64,000 nt of DNA from Microbacterium hydrocarbonoxydans. Its GTDB lineage: Bacteria > Actinomycetota > Actinomycetes > Actinomycetales > Microbacteriaceae. Location of the stretch: the NCBI RefSeq assembly GCF_011752045.1, contig NZ_JAAKXW010000001.1, positions 1,674,001 through 1,738,000 on the forward strand. Reading direction: 5' to 3'. Below the pieces are notes generated by a model. It searched no databases, had not been told where the DNA came from, and saw nothing but the letters and a program-made list of their open reading frames with translations. How positions within the stretch are numbered: the stretch's first letter is position 1; each line of letters starts with the position of its first letter. A program made the translations under genes and the position numbers. Of this stretch, positions 22,679-31,498 are shown piece by piece.

Positions 22679-24280
22679 ATGGAGATCGCCGGAATCGTCG
22701 GCATCCTCGTCATCGTCGGAATCGCTCTCGCCGTCGCCGTCGTCCTGCTGCTCGTCCTGCTGCTGTTCGCACGCAGCTGGATCAAGGTGGCCCGCGCCGA
22801 CGAGGCCCTCGTCATCTCGGGCCGCAAGCAGAAGGTGCAGCGAACCGTGCTCGCGGCGGACGGCACCACGCGCGGGGAGACCGAGGAGTCGCCCGTCACG
22901 GTCATCGTGAACGGCAAGTCGCTGGTGAACCCGATCACGCAGCGCCACGAGATCATCTCGCTGCGCTCGCGCCAGGTCTCGCTCAACGCCGAGGCCCAGT
23001 CGCTCGACAGCGTCACCCTCAACGTCGACGGCGTCGCGATCGTGAAGATCGGCTCCGACCCGCTGTACGTGCGCCGCGCCGCCGAGCGCTTCGCCTCCCA
23101 GGACAAGGCCATCGAGCAGTTCACGACCGAGCAGCTCGAGGGTGCCCTCCGCGGCATCGTCGCCACCCTCTCCGTCGTCGAGCTGATGCGGGAGCGAAAG
23201 AAGTTCTCCGACCAGATCGCCGCCGACGTCTCCCAGGAGCTCGCCGAGCAGGGTCTCATCCTCGACTCGTTCCAGATCAAGGGCATCACCGACAAGGTCG
23301 GCTACATCCAGTCGCTCGGCGCCCCTGAGATCCAGGCGAAGCGCCAGGCTGCGGAGATCTCGCAGACGAACGCCGACCGCGCGATCAACCAGAAGAACAT
23401 CGCCAACCAGGAGGCGAACCTCGTCGAGCAGACGGCCCTGGACACGAACACCGCGAACGCGAACGCCGGCATCGGCCGGGCGCGCGCCGAGGCGGAGCAG
23501 GCGGAGCAGCTCGCCCGCGCCCAGGCCGAGCAGGCCGTGCTCCAGCAGCAGGCCGAGAACAAGCAGGCCCAGCTGGATGCCGACGTGAAGCGCGTCGCCG
23601 ACGCGCAGCGCTACGAGGCGGAGACCCGCGCGCAGGCCGAGCTGTACACCCGCGAGAAGGCGGCCGAGGCCGCCGCGATCGAGCAGGTCAAGCAGGCCGA
23701 GGCCCGCACCCGCATCGCCGAGCAGCAGGCCCAGGCCGACAAGGCGAAGGCCGACGGTGAGGCCGCAGCGGCGATCGCCCGCGCGACCGGTGAGGCGAAC
23801 GCGCTGCGCGCCCAGGCAGAGGCCGAGGCCGAGGCCCGCCGCCTGCGCGCGAACGCCGAGGCCGACGCGATCCGCGCCGAGGGTGAAGCCCGGGCCGCCG
23901 CGGTCGAGGCCGAGGCGAAGGCCATCGCCTCCAACCAGGACGCCTTCCTGTCGCAGCGCGTCCTCGACGTGCTGCCGTCGATCATGGCGGAGTTCTCGAA
24001 GGGCTACGCCGCGATCGGCAGCGTCTCGATCATCGGCGGTTCCGGTGAGGACGGCGCCTCGAACGTCGTCGGCGCCGACAGCGCGAAGGCGCTGCGCTCG
24101 GTCTTCGACAGCGTGAGCTCGGCGACAGGCCTCGACCTCGCCGCGATCATCCAGGGGCAGGCCGTCGGCCGCGGCATCGGCGAGGGCGTCGCCCAGGCCG
24201 CCGCACCGGCGCGCGTACCGCACCCCACGACGCCGCCGCCGGCGGTCCCGCCGGCTCCCGCCGCGCCCGTCGCGGAGTAA
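22679..24280 (+). CDS. Flotillin-like SPFH-domain membrane protein
   Basis: The 533-residue protein has one N-terminal membrane helix (residues 3-30), an SPFH/band-7 domain (about 35-200) and a very long Ala/Glu/Gln-rich coiled coil (about 215-440) with repeated AEAEARRLRANAEADAIRAEGEA-like heptads. A Gly/Pro-rich end closes it. This is the layout of bacterial flotillins (FloT/YuaG), which organise membrane microdomains. AGGGAGG lies upstream of the ATG. No NfeD partner is adjacent. A strong hairpin terminator follows the stop. Confidence 0.9.
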   Translation: MEIAGIVGILVIVGIALAVAVVLLLVLLLFARSWIKVARADEALVISGRKQKVQRTVLAADGTTRGETEESPVTVIVNGKSLVNPITQRHEIISLRSRQVSLNAEAQSLDSVTLNVDGVAIVKIGSDPLYVRRAAERFASQDKAIEQFTTEQLEGALRGIVATLSVVELMRERKKFSDQIAADVSQELAEQGLILDSFQIKGITDKVGYIQSLGAPEIQAKRQAAEISQTNADRAINQKNIANQEANLVEQTALDTNTANANAGIGRARAEAEQAEQLARAQAEQAVLQQQAENKQAQLDADVKRVADAQRYEAETRAQAELYTREKAAEAAAIEQVKQAEARTRIAEQQAQADKAKADGEAAAAIARATGEANALRAQAEAEAEARRLRANAEADAIRAEGEARAAAVEAEAKAIASNQDAFLSQRVLDVLPSIMAEFSKGYAAIGSVSIIGGSGEDGASNVVGADSAKALRSVFDSVSSATGLDLAAIIQGQAVGRGIGEGVAQAAAPARVPHPTTPPPAVPPAPAAPVAE

Positions 24281-24293
24281 GCACGACAGAACG

Positions 24294-24331
24294 GCGGATG
24301 CCGCGGCCGGACCGGTCGCGGCATCCGCTTT
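24294..24331 (+). terminator. Intrinsic terminator after the flotillin gene
   Basis: GCGGATGCCGCG (24294-24305) and CGCGGCATCCGC (24317-24328) form a perfect 12-bp stem with an 11-nt loop followed by TTTCTCG. It begins 14 nt after the stop codon. Confidence 0.85.
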
Positions 24332-24361
24332 CTCGTCGCCGGTCGTTCCGCCTCCCCTTCG

Positions 24362-24447
24362 GTTCACAACTCCTCAGAATCGGCACTCCCCGACCGGCCG
24401 GCACGGCCTTCGCGTCGTATCGGCCACGGATCTGAGGAGTTGTGAAC
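24362..24447. repeat. 17-bp perfect inverted repeat with 52-nt spacer
   Basis: GTTCACAACTCCTCAGA (24362-24378) is exactly complementary to TCTGAGGAGTTGTGAAC (24431-24447). The element fills the gap between the flotillin terminator and hrpB, and its right arm ends 31 nt before the helicase start. It contains no gene. The structure resembles other palindromic intergenic elements in this window but shares no sequence with them. Confidence 0.85.
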
Positions 24448-24477
24448 GCACGGTCGGCGACCCGGCAGACTGGAGGC

Positions 24478-27036
24478 ATGCCGTCCGCCGCCTTCGACCT
24501 CGCCCGCATCGGCGCGGGGCTCTCCTTCGCGGCGGCACTCGACGACCTCCGCACCGCTCTCGACGCGAGCACGGCGGCCGTCGTCAGCGCACCGCCCGGC
24601 ACCGGGAAGACCACGCTCGTGCCGCCGCTGCTCGCGTCCCGCTCCCCCGGCCGCGTGATCGTCACGCAGCCGCGCCGGGTCGCCGCACGCGCCGCGGCCC
24701 GCCGACTCGCCGAGCTCGACGGATCGCCGCTCGGGGAACGCGTCGGCTTCACCGTCCGCGGCGAGCGGGTCACCGGCGCCGAGACGCAGGTCGAGTTCGT
24801 CACCGCGGGCGTGCTGCTGCGGCGGATGCTCGACGACCCCGGCCTCGACGGCGTCGCCGCGGTCATCATCGACGAGGTGCACGAGCGCGCCCTCGAGACC
24901 GACCTCCTGATCGGGCTGCTCGGCGAGGTGCGCGAACTGCGCGACGACCTCGTGCTCGTCGCGATGTCGGCCACGATCGACGCGGAACGCATCGCCGCCG
25001 TGATCGGCACCGATGACGGCCCCGCCCCGGTCGTCTCCCACACCGTCCCGGCATACCCCCTCGAAGAGCGCTGGGCACCGAGCGCATCCCCGCGACTCGA
25101 TGAGCGCGGCGTCACCCGGAGCTTCCTCGACCACGTCGCGGACACGGCGGCGTCCGCCGGACGGCAGCTGGTACGCGACGTCCCGTCGGCCGACGTCCTG
25201 GTGTTCGCCCCCGGAGCCCGCGAGGTGTCCGAGATCGCGCGCCGCCTCCGGCAGCAGGCCGGCGAGTTCGACGTCCGCGAGCTGCACGGGCAGATCCCGG
25301 CGGCTGAACAGGATGCCGTGATCCGGGGCCGCGGCGCCGAGGAGCCGCCGCGCATCATCGTCACCACGTCGCTGGCGGAGTCGTCGCTCACGGTCCCGGG
25401 GGTGCGCCTCGTCGTCGACAGCTGCCTCTCCCGGCATCCGCAGCGCGATGCGGCACGCGGCATGAGCGGCCTCGTCACCACGGGCTCGCCACGCTCCTCG
25501 GCCGTCCAGCGCGCAGGGCGCGCCACCCGCCAGGGCCCCGGCACCGTGATCCGCTGCGTCGACGAGCGCACGTTCGCGGCGGCTCCGGCCAGGCCCGCCC
25601 CGGAGATCGCGACGACGGACCTCGCGGATGCCGCCCTGCTGCTGGCCTGCTGGGGCGCCCCCGGCGGCACGGGCCTGCGGATGATCGACCCGCCGCCCGC
25701 CGACAGCCTGCGCGAAGCCCACGCCGTGCTGCGCGCGCTCGGCGCGATCGACGCCGACGGGCGCGCGACTCCGGACGGGCGCTCGCTGGCGCGCATCCCC
25801 GCCGATCCTCGTCTCGCCCGTGCGCTGCGAGACGGCAGCGCACTGGTCGGCGCACGGCTCGCGGCCGAGGTGGTGGCTCTGCTCAGCGGCGACATCCGCA
25901 TCGTCGAGGCCGATGTCGCGAGCGCGATCGTCGCGCTGCGCAACCGGCGCGGACCGGATGCTCAGCGCTGGGCGCGCGAGGTCGCTCGTCTCCTCCGTCA
26001 CGCCCCGTCCGACGCAGCCGCATCTCGGCAGGGCGGCCCCGACGACGCCGGGCTCGTCATCGCCCTCGCGTTCCCGGAGCGGATCGCCCAGCGGGTGGAG
26101 CGTTCCGCCGAGGGCGCGACGTTCCTGCTGGCATCCGGTACCCGAGCCGGCGTGGGCGCCCCGCTGGCGGATGCCGAGTGGCTGGCGGTCGCAGACGTCG
26201 CGCGGGCGTCCGGGCGGGCGGCCGCCGGCTCCGGCGCGATGATCCGCGCGGCCGCTGTCATCTCGGAGAGCCAGGTGGAGCGCGCGGCCGGCCACCTCCT
26301 CACCGACCGCGTGGAGGCGGAGTTCGCCGGCGACCGGGTGGTCGCCCGTCGCGAGCGCCGCGTCGGCGCCATCGTGCGATCGTCGGTGCCGGTGCGCGTG
26401 ACCGCTGAGGAGGGTCACGACGCGCTGCGCCGGGCGATCCGCTCCCGCGGTCTCGACGTGCTCACCTGGTCGGATGCCGCCGAGGATCTGCGCCGCCGGC
26501 TGACCCTCCTGCACCGCGAGCTGGGCGCGCCTTGGCCGGATGTGTCGGACGGCGCCCTGCTCGATGCGGTCGACGACTGGCTCGGACCCGAGCTCGATGC
26601 CCTTGCGACCGGTGCCCGAGCCGAGCGCATCGAGCTGGCGCCGGCACTGCGCAGGATGCTGCCGTGGCCCGCGGCATCCGAGTTCGACGCCCTCGTGCCG
26701 GAGCGTCTCGAGGTGCCGAGCGGTTCACGTGTGCGGATCGCCTATCCGCCGCTCGACGACCCGGCGGCACGGCCGGTGGTCGCGGTGAAGCTGCAGGAGT
26801 GCTTCGGCTGGTCCGATACTCCGCGCCTGGTCGGCGGCCGGGTCCCGGTGCTGTTCCATCTGCTGTCGCCCGCGGGCCGTCCGCTGGCGGTCACCGGGGA
26901 CCTCGCCTCGTTCTGGTCGGGCCCCTACGCGCAGGTGCGCGCCGAGATGCGCGGCCGCTATCCGAAGCATCCGTGGCCCGAGGACCCGTGGCAGGCGCCG
27001 CCCACCCGGCACACGGCACGGCGGGCGCAGGCCTGA
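24478..27036 (+). CDS. hrpB: ATP-dependent DEAH-box helicase HrpB
   Basis: This 852-residue superfamily-2 helicase has Walker A APPGTGKTTLVPPLL (about residue 38), Ia VTQPRRVAARAAARRLAEL, DEVH with ERALETDLLIGLL, motif III MSATID and motif VI QRAGRATRQGPG. The HrpB-specific C-terminal domain ends in the PLxVTGDLASFWSGPYAQVRAEMRGRYPKHPWPEDP signature. The biological function of HrpB in actinobacteria is unknown. ATG at 24478 was chosen; a GTG at 24442, within the upstream inverted repeat, has a GAGGAG and is a less likely start. Confidence 0.95.
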   Translation: MPSAAFDLARIGAGLSFAAALDDLRTALDASTAAVVSAPPGTGKTTLVPPLLASRSPGRVIVTQPRRVAARAAARRLAELDGSPLGERVGFTVRGERVTGAETQVEFVTAGVLLRRMLDDPGLDGVAAVIIDEVHERALETDLLIGLLGEVRELRDDLVLVAMSATIDAERIAAVIGTDDGPAPVVSHTVPAYPLEERWAPSASPRLDERGVTRSFLDHVADTAASAGRQLVRDVPSADVLVFAPGAREVSEIARRLRQQAGEFDVRELHGQIPAAEQDAVIRGRGAEEPPRIIVTTSLAESSLTVPGVRLVVDSCLSRHPQRDAARGMSGLVTTGSPRSSAVQRAGRATRQGPGTVIRCVDERTFAAAPARPAPEIATTDLADAALLLACWGAPGGTGLRMIDPPPADSLREAHAVLRALGAIDADGRATPDGRSLARIPADPRLARALRDGSALVGARLAAEVVALLSGDIRIVEADVASAIVALRNRRGPDAQRWAREVARLLRHAPSDAAASRQGGPDDAGLVIALAFPERIAQRVERSAEGATFLLASGTRAGVGAPLADAEWLAVADVARASGRAAAGSGAMIRAAAVISESQVERAAGHLLTDRVEAEFAGDRVVARRERRVGAIVRSSVPVRVTAEEGHDALRRAIRSRGLDVLTWSDAAEDLRRRLTLLHRELGAPWPDVSDGALLDAVDDWLGPELDALATGARAERIELAPALRRMLPWPAASEFDALVPERLEVPSGSRVRIAYPPLDDPAARPVVAVKLQECFGWSDTPRLVGGRVPVLFHLLSPAGRPLAVTGDLASFWSGPYAQVRAEMRGRYPKHPWPEDPWQAPPTRHTARRAQA

Positions 27037-27045
27037 ATCAGTCCG

Positions 27046-27780
27046 TCACGGCGTGCGCCGGCGCAGGGTCAGCGAAGCCAGCACCAGTGCGCCGACCGCG
27101 AACGCCACCACGACGAGCAGCGGGCCGAACACGTCCCACCCCTCGTCTCCGGCGGCCACCGCGTTGATCGTGTCGATCGCGTAGCTGAGCGGCAGCCAGT
27201 CCGAGATCGCGTGCAGGACGTCGGGCATCTGATCGCGGGGCATGAAGAGGCCGCCGAGGATGATCTGCGGGAACACGAGCACGGGCATGAACTGCACGGC
27301 CTGGAACTCGGTCTGCGCGAAGGCACTGGCGAGCAGGCCGAGCGCCGTGCCGAGGAGCGCGTCGACGACGGCGACGAGACCCAGTTGCCAGAGCGGCCCG
27401 TCGACGTCGAGACCGCAGACGCCGACCGCGAAGGACACGGTGATCGCGGCCTGCAGCACGGCCATCAGGCCGAAGGCGAGCGCGTAGCCGAGGATGAAGT
27501 CGGCCTTGCCCAGCGGGGTCGTCATCAGCCGCTCGAGGGTGCCGGAGCGGCGCTCGCGCAGCGTCGTGATCGAGGTGATGAGGAACATCACGATGAACGG
27601 GAACAGCGCGAGGATCGCGCCCCCGAAGCGGTCGAACACGCCCTCCTGGTCGCTGAACAGCCAGGCGAAGAGGCCGACCAGCAGGCTCGGAGCGATGAGC
27701 ATGAGCGCGACGGAGCGGTGGTCGTGGCGAAGCTGTCCGATCACGCGGCCCGCTGTGGCGAGCATCCGTCGTCCGTTCAT
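27046..27780 (-). CDS. ABC-2 type exporter permease
   Basis: The 244-residue membrane protein has six predicted helices. Between helices 2 and 3 it has the coupling region LRERRSGTLERLMTTPL, typical of ABC-2 (YhhJ/DrrB-like) exporters. The stop of the ATPase gene overlaps this start by 4 nt, so subunits are made together. It has no fused ATPase. Regulation is probably by the TetR repressor encoded upstream. The substrate is unknown; drug or toxic-compound export is the common role for this arrangement. Confidence 0.9.
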   Translation of the reverse strand: MNGRRMLATAGRVIGQLRHDHRSVALMLIAPSLLVGLFAWLFSDQEGVFDRFGGAILALFPFIVMFLITSITTLRERRSGTLERLMTTPLGKADFILGYALAFGLMAVLQAAITVSFAVGVCGLDVDGPLWQLGLVAVVDALLGTALGLLASAFAQTEFQAVQFMPVLVFPQIILGGLFMPRDQMPDVLHAISDWLPLSYAIDTINAVAAGDEGWDVFGPLLVVVAFAVGALVLASLTLRRRTP

Positions 27781-28550
27781 TCCGGGGCCTCCTCGCGCTT
27801 CGCGCGCCGAGATCGCCGGGTGTCGCCCATGATCTGCCTGTCGCGTTCGATGAGGGCCAGGAACGCCTCTTCGGGGTCGGCCGTGCCGGTGTCGTCGAGC
27901 AGTTCCTGCGGTGTGGTGTCGGCGATGATGCGTCCGTCGCGCAGGAGCAGCAGCCGATCGCAGCGCAGCGCCTCGTCCATGACGTGGCTCGACACGATCA
28001 TCGTCACGCCCCGATCGGCGAGCTCTCGGAACAGGCCCCACAGCTCTGCGCGCAGCACGGGGTCGAGTCCGACGGTGGGCTCGTCGAGGACGACGACCTC
28101 CGGGGATCCGATCAGCGCCATCGCGAGGGACACCCGCGACTCCTGGCCGCCGCTCAGCGACTCGACGAGCTGCCCCGCCTGCGGGCGGAGGCCGACGTCG
28201 TCGAGGACCCGGTCGACGTCACCCTTCGGAGCCTTGAGGAGAGCCGCGACGTAGGCGAGGTTCTGCCGGACGCTGAGGTCCCCGTAGACCGCAGCGCCCT
28301 GCGTGCCGTAGGCGACCCTGTCCCTCAGCATCCGCGAGCCGCCGGGGTGCCCGAGCACCGTCACGTCCCCCGAGGCGATCCGCTGCACGCCCACGATCGA
28401 GCGCATCAGCGTGGTCTTGCCGCAGCCGGACGGCCCGAGCAGTCCGGTGATCTCGCCGCGCGGGATCGTCAGGTCGATGCCGTCGAACACGTCGGTCTTC
28501 CCGCGCCGCACCCTGAGCTGCGAGATCTCCACCGCCGAGTTATTCATCAT
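27777..28550 (-). CDS. ABC exporter ATPase subunit
   Basis: The 257-residue ATPase has Walker A LLGPSGCGKTTLM, signature LSGGQESRVSLA, Walker B VVVLDEP and the H-loop SSHVMDEA. The Q-loop is GTQGAAVYGDLS. It belongs to the CcmA/DrrA-like group. The start at 28550 lies inside a perfect palindrome, and a CATAAT -10 ends 7 nt upstream, so transcript and protein begin together and a bound repressor would block both. An ATG one codon later is an alternative. Confidence 0.92.
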   Translation of the reverse strand: MMNNSAVEISQLRVRRGKTDVFDGIDLTIPRGEITGLLGPSGCGKTTLMRSIVGVQRIASGDVTVLGHPGGSRMLRDRVAYGTQGAAVYGDLSVRQNLAYVAALLKAPKGDVDRVLDDVGLRPQAGQLVESLSGGQESRVSLAMALIGSPEVVVLDEPTVGLDPVLRAELWGLFRELADRGVTMIVSSHVMDEALRCDRLLLLRDGRIIADTTPQELLDDTGTADPEEAFLALIERDRQIMGDTRRSRRAKREEAPE

Positions 28551-28559
28551 GTGATGAAT
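28542..28559 (-). promoter_or_regulatory. Palindromic operator over the ABC exporter start
   Basis: ATTCATCA (28542-28549) and TGATGAAT (28552-28559), separated by 2 nt, form a perfect palindrome. It covers the start codon and part of the -10 of the leaderless ABC operon. The TetR gene lies directly upstream in the same orientation and is the likely binder. Confidence 0.6.
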
Positions 28560-28818
28560 TATGCGCTCGGGCGGTCGGCGGCACAAGAGGATGTCGCGGG
28601 ATGCGCTCTCGCGCGACATTTGCGCGTCCTCCGCGCGAAAGGTCGGAGCCTCTCGATGTGCGAAAATTCGGAGCCTCCCCACGACACGCCGATGGGAGGC
28701 CGCTCCGCACGGCGCGTCGCGCCCGGACTCCGACTTCTCGCACCGTCGATGCGGGCCTGCCTACCCGAGACACCCGATGCGGGGACACGCGCTGCCGGAT
28801 GCCGGCAGGCAGAAGCCG

Positions 28819-29415
28819 TCAGGCGAACAGGTACCGCTGCACCGTCGGCGCGATGCGTGCGACGAGCTCGTCGACCGGCGCCGCGGCGATGGGCCCGAGC
28901 TTCAGCACGTAGCGCGTGAGCAGCATGCCGGCGATCTGCGAGGCGACGAGCGTTGCTCGCAGCTCGGCGTCCTCGACGCCCAGCCGCTTGGCGATGCGCC
29001 CGATGAGCTCGCGGGAGAGGAAGCCGGCGAGCAGCGGGGTGGTGAGCCGGCTGCCGATCGCGGTGCGCATGAGCATCACGCCGCGGCGGCGCACGTCGGG
29101 CTGCTCGAACGCCTCCAGGACGTAGCGGACGAGTCGTTCGCCCACCTGGTCTCGGGGGCCGTCCAGGATGCCGGGCACGTCGATGTCGGGGCGGAGCGGG
29201 ATGCCGACGGCCTCGGCGAAGAGGTCGGCCTTGGTGCCGAAATAATGGTGCACGAGGGCGGAGTCCACCCCGGCGCGGGCCGCGATCGAGCGGATCGTGG
29301 AGCCGTCGTAGCCGTGCTCGCCGAACTCGTCCACGGCCGCGCCGATGATGCGCTCCCGCGAGTCGGATCCGCCCCGCGGGCGACCCCGGCGCCTCGGTGC
29401 GGCATGCTCGGTCAT
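28819..29415 (-). CDS. TetR/AcrR-family repressor of the ABC exporter
   Basis: The 198-residue regulator has an HTH at about residues 20-65 (RERIIGAAVDEFGEHGYDGSTIRSIAARAGVDSALVHHYFGTKADLF) and a TetR_C_17-like ligand domain (RRRGVMLMRTAIGSR). The start at 29415 follows TAGGCT by 7 nt and is probably leaderless. A 268-nt stretch between it and the exporter ATPase holds no gene. It contains two copies of TCGGAGCCTC and, at its downstream end, the palindromic operator. Confidence 0.9.
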   Translation of the reverse strand: MTEHAAPRRRGRPRGGSDSRERIIGAAVDEFGEHGYDGSTIRSIAARAGVDSALVHHYFGTKADLFAEAVGIPLRPDIDVPGILDGPRDQVGERLVRYVLEAFEQPDVRRRGVMLMRTAIGSRLTTPLLAGFLSRELIGRIAKRLGVEDAELRATLVASQIAGMLLTRYVLKLGPIAAAPVDELVARIAPTVQRYLFA

Positions 29416-29556
29416 GCCCGTCAGCCTACGACCTCGCGCCGATCAGCCGTCGAGTACGTCGTGCGGCACCCGCCGAGAGATCACTTCGTGCGGGAGACAT
29501 ACGTCCGCCTGGGTGGTCTCACCACGAGGGTGGTCTCCCACCCGGCCGGCATCCGC

Positions 29557-31053
29557 TCAGCACTCGATGACGTTCACCGCGAGCCCGCCCTCGCTGGTCT
29601 CCTTGTACTTCGTCGACATGTCCATGCCGGTCTGGCGCATGGTCTCCACCACGGCATCGAGGGAGACGTAGTGGCTGCCGTCGCCGCGCAGCGCGAGGCG
29701 CGCGGCGGTCACCGCGGTGGACGCGGCGATCGCGTTGCGCTCGATGCACGGGATCTGCACGAGCCCGCCGATCGGATCGCAGGTGAGGCCGAGATGGTGC
29801 TCCATGGCGATCTCGGCGGCGTTCTCGATCTGCCGGTTGGTGCCGCCCATCACGGCGGTGAGCCCGCCGGCGGCCATGGCGCAGGCCGAGCCGACCTCGG
29901 CCTGGCAGCCGCCCTCGGCACCCGAGATCGAGGCGTTCGCCTTGAACAGCGACCCCAGGGCGGTGGCGGTGAGCAGGAAGCGACGGATGCCGCGGCGGCG
30001 GTTCGCCTCGGCGACGGCGACGGGATCCTCGATCGCCCCGACGGCCACGAGCGAGGCCTCCGCCCCGAAGCCGAGCAGGGCGCTGCCGACCAGTTCGCCG
30101 TAGGGCGTGACCGCGTTCCCCGCGCCGAGGCCGGAGTCCGCGAGGAAGCGCCACCAGTACATCGCGACGGCAGGCAGGATGCCGGCCGCGCCGTTCGTCG
30201 GGGCGGTGACCACGCGTCCGCCCGCGGCGTTCTCCTCGTTCACCGCGAGCGCGAATGCTCCGAGCCACTCCCCCGGGAGTTCGCGGTGCCCCTCGGCCTC
30301 GGACGACTCCAGCTGCTCGCGGATCGCGCCCGCCCGGCGCTTCACCTTCAGGATGCCGGGGAGCACGCCGTCGGCATGCAGGCCGGCGTCCACGCATCCC
30401 GCCATCGCGTCCCAGATGGCGTCGAGGCCGGCGGCGACCTCTTCCTCGGGGCGCATCGCGGTCTCATTGAGCCGGGCCAGTTCGGCGATGGTGAGGCCGT
30501 GCTCGTCGCAGAGCGCGAGCAGGGAGGCGGCGTCGGCATAGGAGTACGGCAGCGGAGCCGTGGCGAGCTTCGCCTCTTCTCCGTCGCGGCGGATGAATCC
30601 GCCGCCGATCGAGTAGTAGGTCTCCTCCGCGACGACGTCGCCGGCGGCGTCCCACGCGGTGATGGTCATGGCGTTCGGGTGCCCGGGGAGCCGCGTGCGC
30701 GGGGCGAACACGATGTCGTCCTTCGCGAACGGCACGTCGTGGGTGCCGTTCAGGCGAAGCACGGCGCCCTCCGGCAGGTCGGACCAGGCGGCGCGGACGT
30801 CGGCCGGGTCGCAGGTCTCCGGCGCGAGTCCGCAGAGACCCGCGACGACGGCATCCGGGGTGCCGTGGCCGATGCCGGTGGCGCCGAGCGAGCCGTACAG
30901 CGTGCTCCCCACTCGCGCGACGCGGGTGACGTCACCGCTCGCGCCGAGGCGCCGGGCGAACTCGAGCGCTGCCCGCATCGGTCCGACCGTATGGGAGCTC
31001 GAAGGCCCCACTCCGATGGAGAAGAGGTCGAAGGCCGAGACGTACGCTGTCAC
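29557..31053 (-). CDS. sdaA: L-serine ammonia-lyase, iron-sulfur, single-chain
   Basis: The 498-residue enzyme deaminates L-serine to pyruvate and ammonia using a [4Fe-4S] cluster. The beta domain carries [18 protein letters not shown] near the N-terminus. The alpha domain carries the cluster cysteines in [19 protein letters not shown] and [14 protein letters not shown]. The C-terminal residue is Cys (NVIEC), which in the Legionella type II enzyme inserts into the active site. The length fits fused type II enzymes. GTG at 31053 follows TAGGCT by 6 nt, so the transcript is probably leaderless. Confidence 0.96.
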   Translation of the reverse strand: MTAYVSAFDLFSIGVGPSSSHTVGPMRAALEFARRLGASGDVTRVARVGSTLYGSLGATGIGHGTPDAVVAGLCGLAPETCDPADVRAAWSDLPEGAVLRLNGTHDVPFAKDDIVFAPRTRLPGHPNAMTITAWDAAGDVVAEETYYSIGGGFIRRDGEEAKLATAPLPYSYADAASLLALCDEHGLTIAELARLNETAMRPEEEVAAGLDAIWDAMAGCVDAGLHADGVLPGILKVKRRAGAIREQLESSEAEGHRELPGEWLGAFALAVNEENAAGGRVVTAPTNGAAGILPAVAMYWWRFLADSGLGAGNAVTPYGELVGSALLGFGAEASLVAVGAIEDPVAVAEANRRRGIRRFLLTATALGSLFKANASISGAEGGCQAEVGSACAMAAGGLTAVMGGTNRQIENAAEIAMEHHLGLTCDPIGGLVQIPCIERNAIAASTAVTAARLALRGDGSHYVSLDAVVETMRQTGMDMSTKYKETSEGGLAVNVIEC

Positions 31054-31159
31054 CAGACAAGCCTACGCCGCGCAGAGGCTTCTCCGGTCCGGAGTCAAGC
31101 CCCTGTTCCCCGGCCGCCGCCGGCCGTCATCCTGTCCTGACGCCGACGAAGGAGCCATC

Positions 31160-31492
31160 ATGTCCGACAGCACGCCCCACGACCCCGCAGCCGATCTCGA
31201 TCCGGAGGCGCAGACCCCGACGCCGTCGCCCGCGTCGGGAGAGGATGCCGGGGAGGTGACCTCCACCGCCCCTGCGCCCGGCGACGCTGCCGGCACCGCG
31301 CAGGCGCCCGGCGAATCCGCGGAGAGCGCGCCGGAGTCCGAGGTCCCCGCCGATGAAGAGCTCGAGGAGCCGAGCACCGAGAAGGAGCCCTCCGAGGAGC
31401 CCCCGGCGCCGAAGCGGGACGACCCCGAGCCCGACCATGAGGCGATCGGGATCGGAGTCATCAACGACCCGCAGTCGGGCCTCAACCCCTGA
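31160..31492 (+). CDS. Acidic Pro/Glu-rich disordered protein
   Basis: The 110-residue product is almost entirely Pro, Ala, Glu, Ser and Asp and is predicted to be disordered. It ends in the more ordered EAIGIGVINDPQSGLNP. It has no signal peptide or known domain. GAAGGAG lies 6 nt upstream of the ATG. It sits between sdaA, transcribed away from it, and a convergent flavoprotein gene. The function is unknown. Confidence 0.65.
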   Translation: MSDSTPHDPAADLDPEAQTPTPSPASGEDAGEVTSTAPAPGDAAGTAQAPGESAESAPESEVPADEELEEPSTEKEPSEEPPAPKRDDPEPDHEAIGIGVINDPQSGLNP

Positions 31493-31498
31493 CGGGAC

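Noticed and set aside
28551..28818. Possible small gene between the TetR and ABC ATPase genes
   Set aside because: Frames on both strands are short, have no ribosome site and show atypical codon use. I see only the operator and a repeated TCGGAGCCTC.
29416..29556. Riboswitch or sRNA upstream of the TetR gene or downstream of sdaA
   Set aside because: GGTGGTCTC repeats near 29513-29542 can form short hairpins, but nothing beyond a weak terminator for sdaA is supported.
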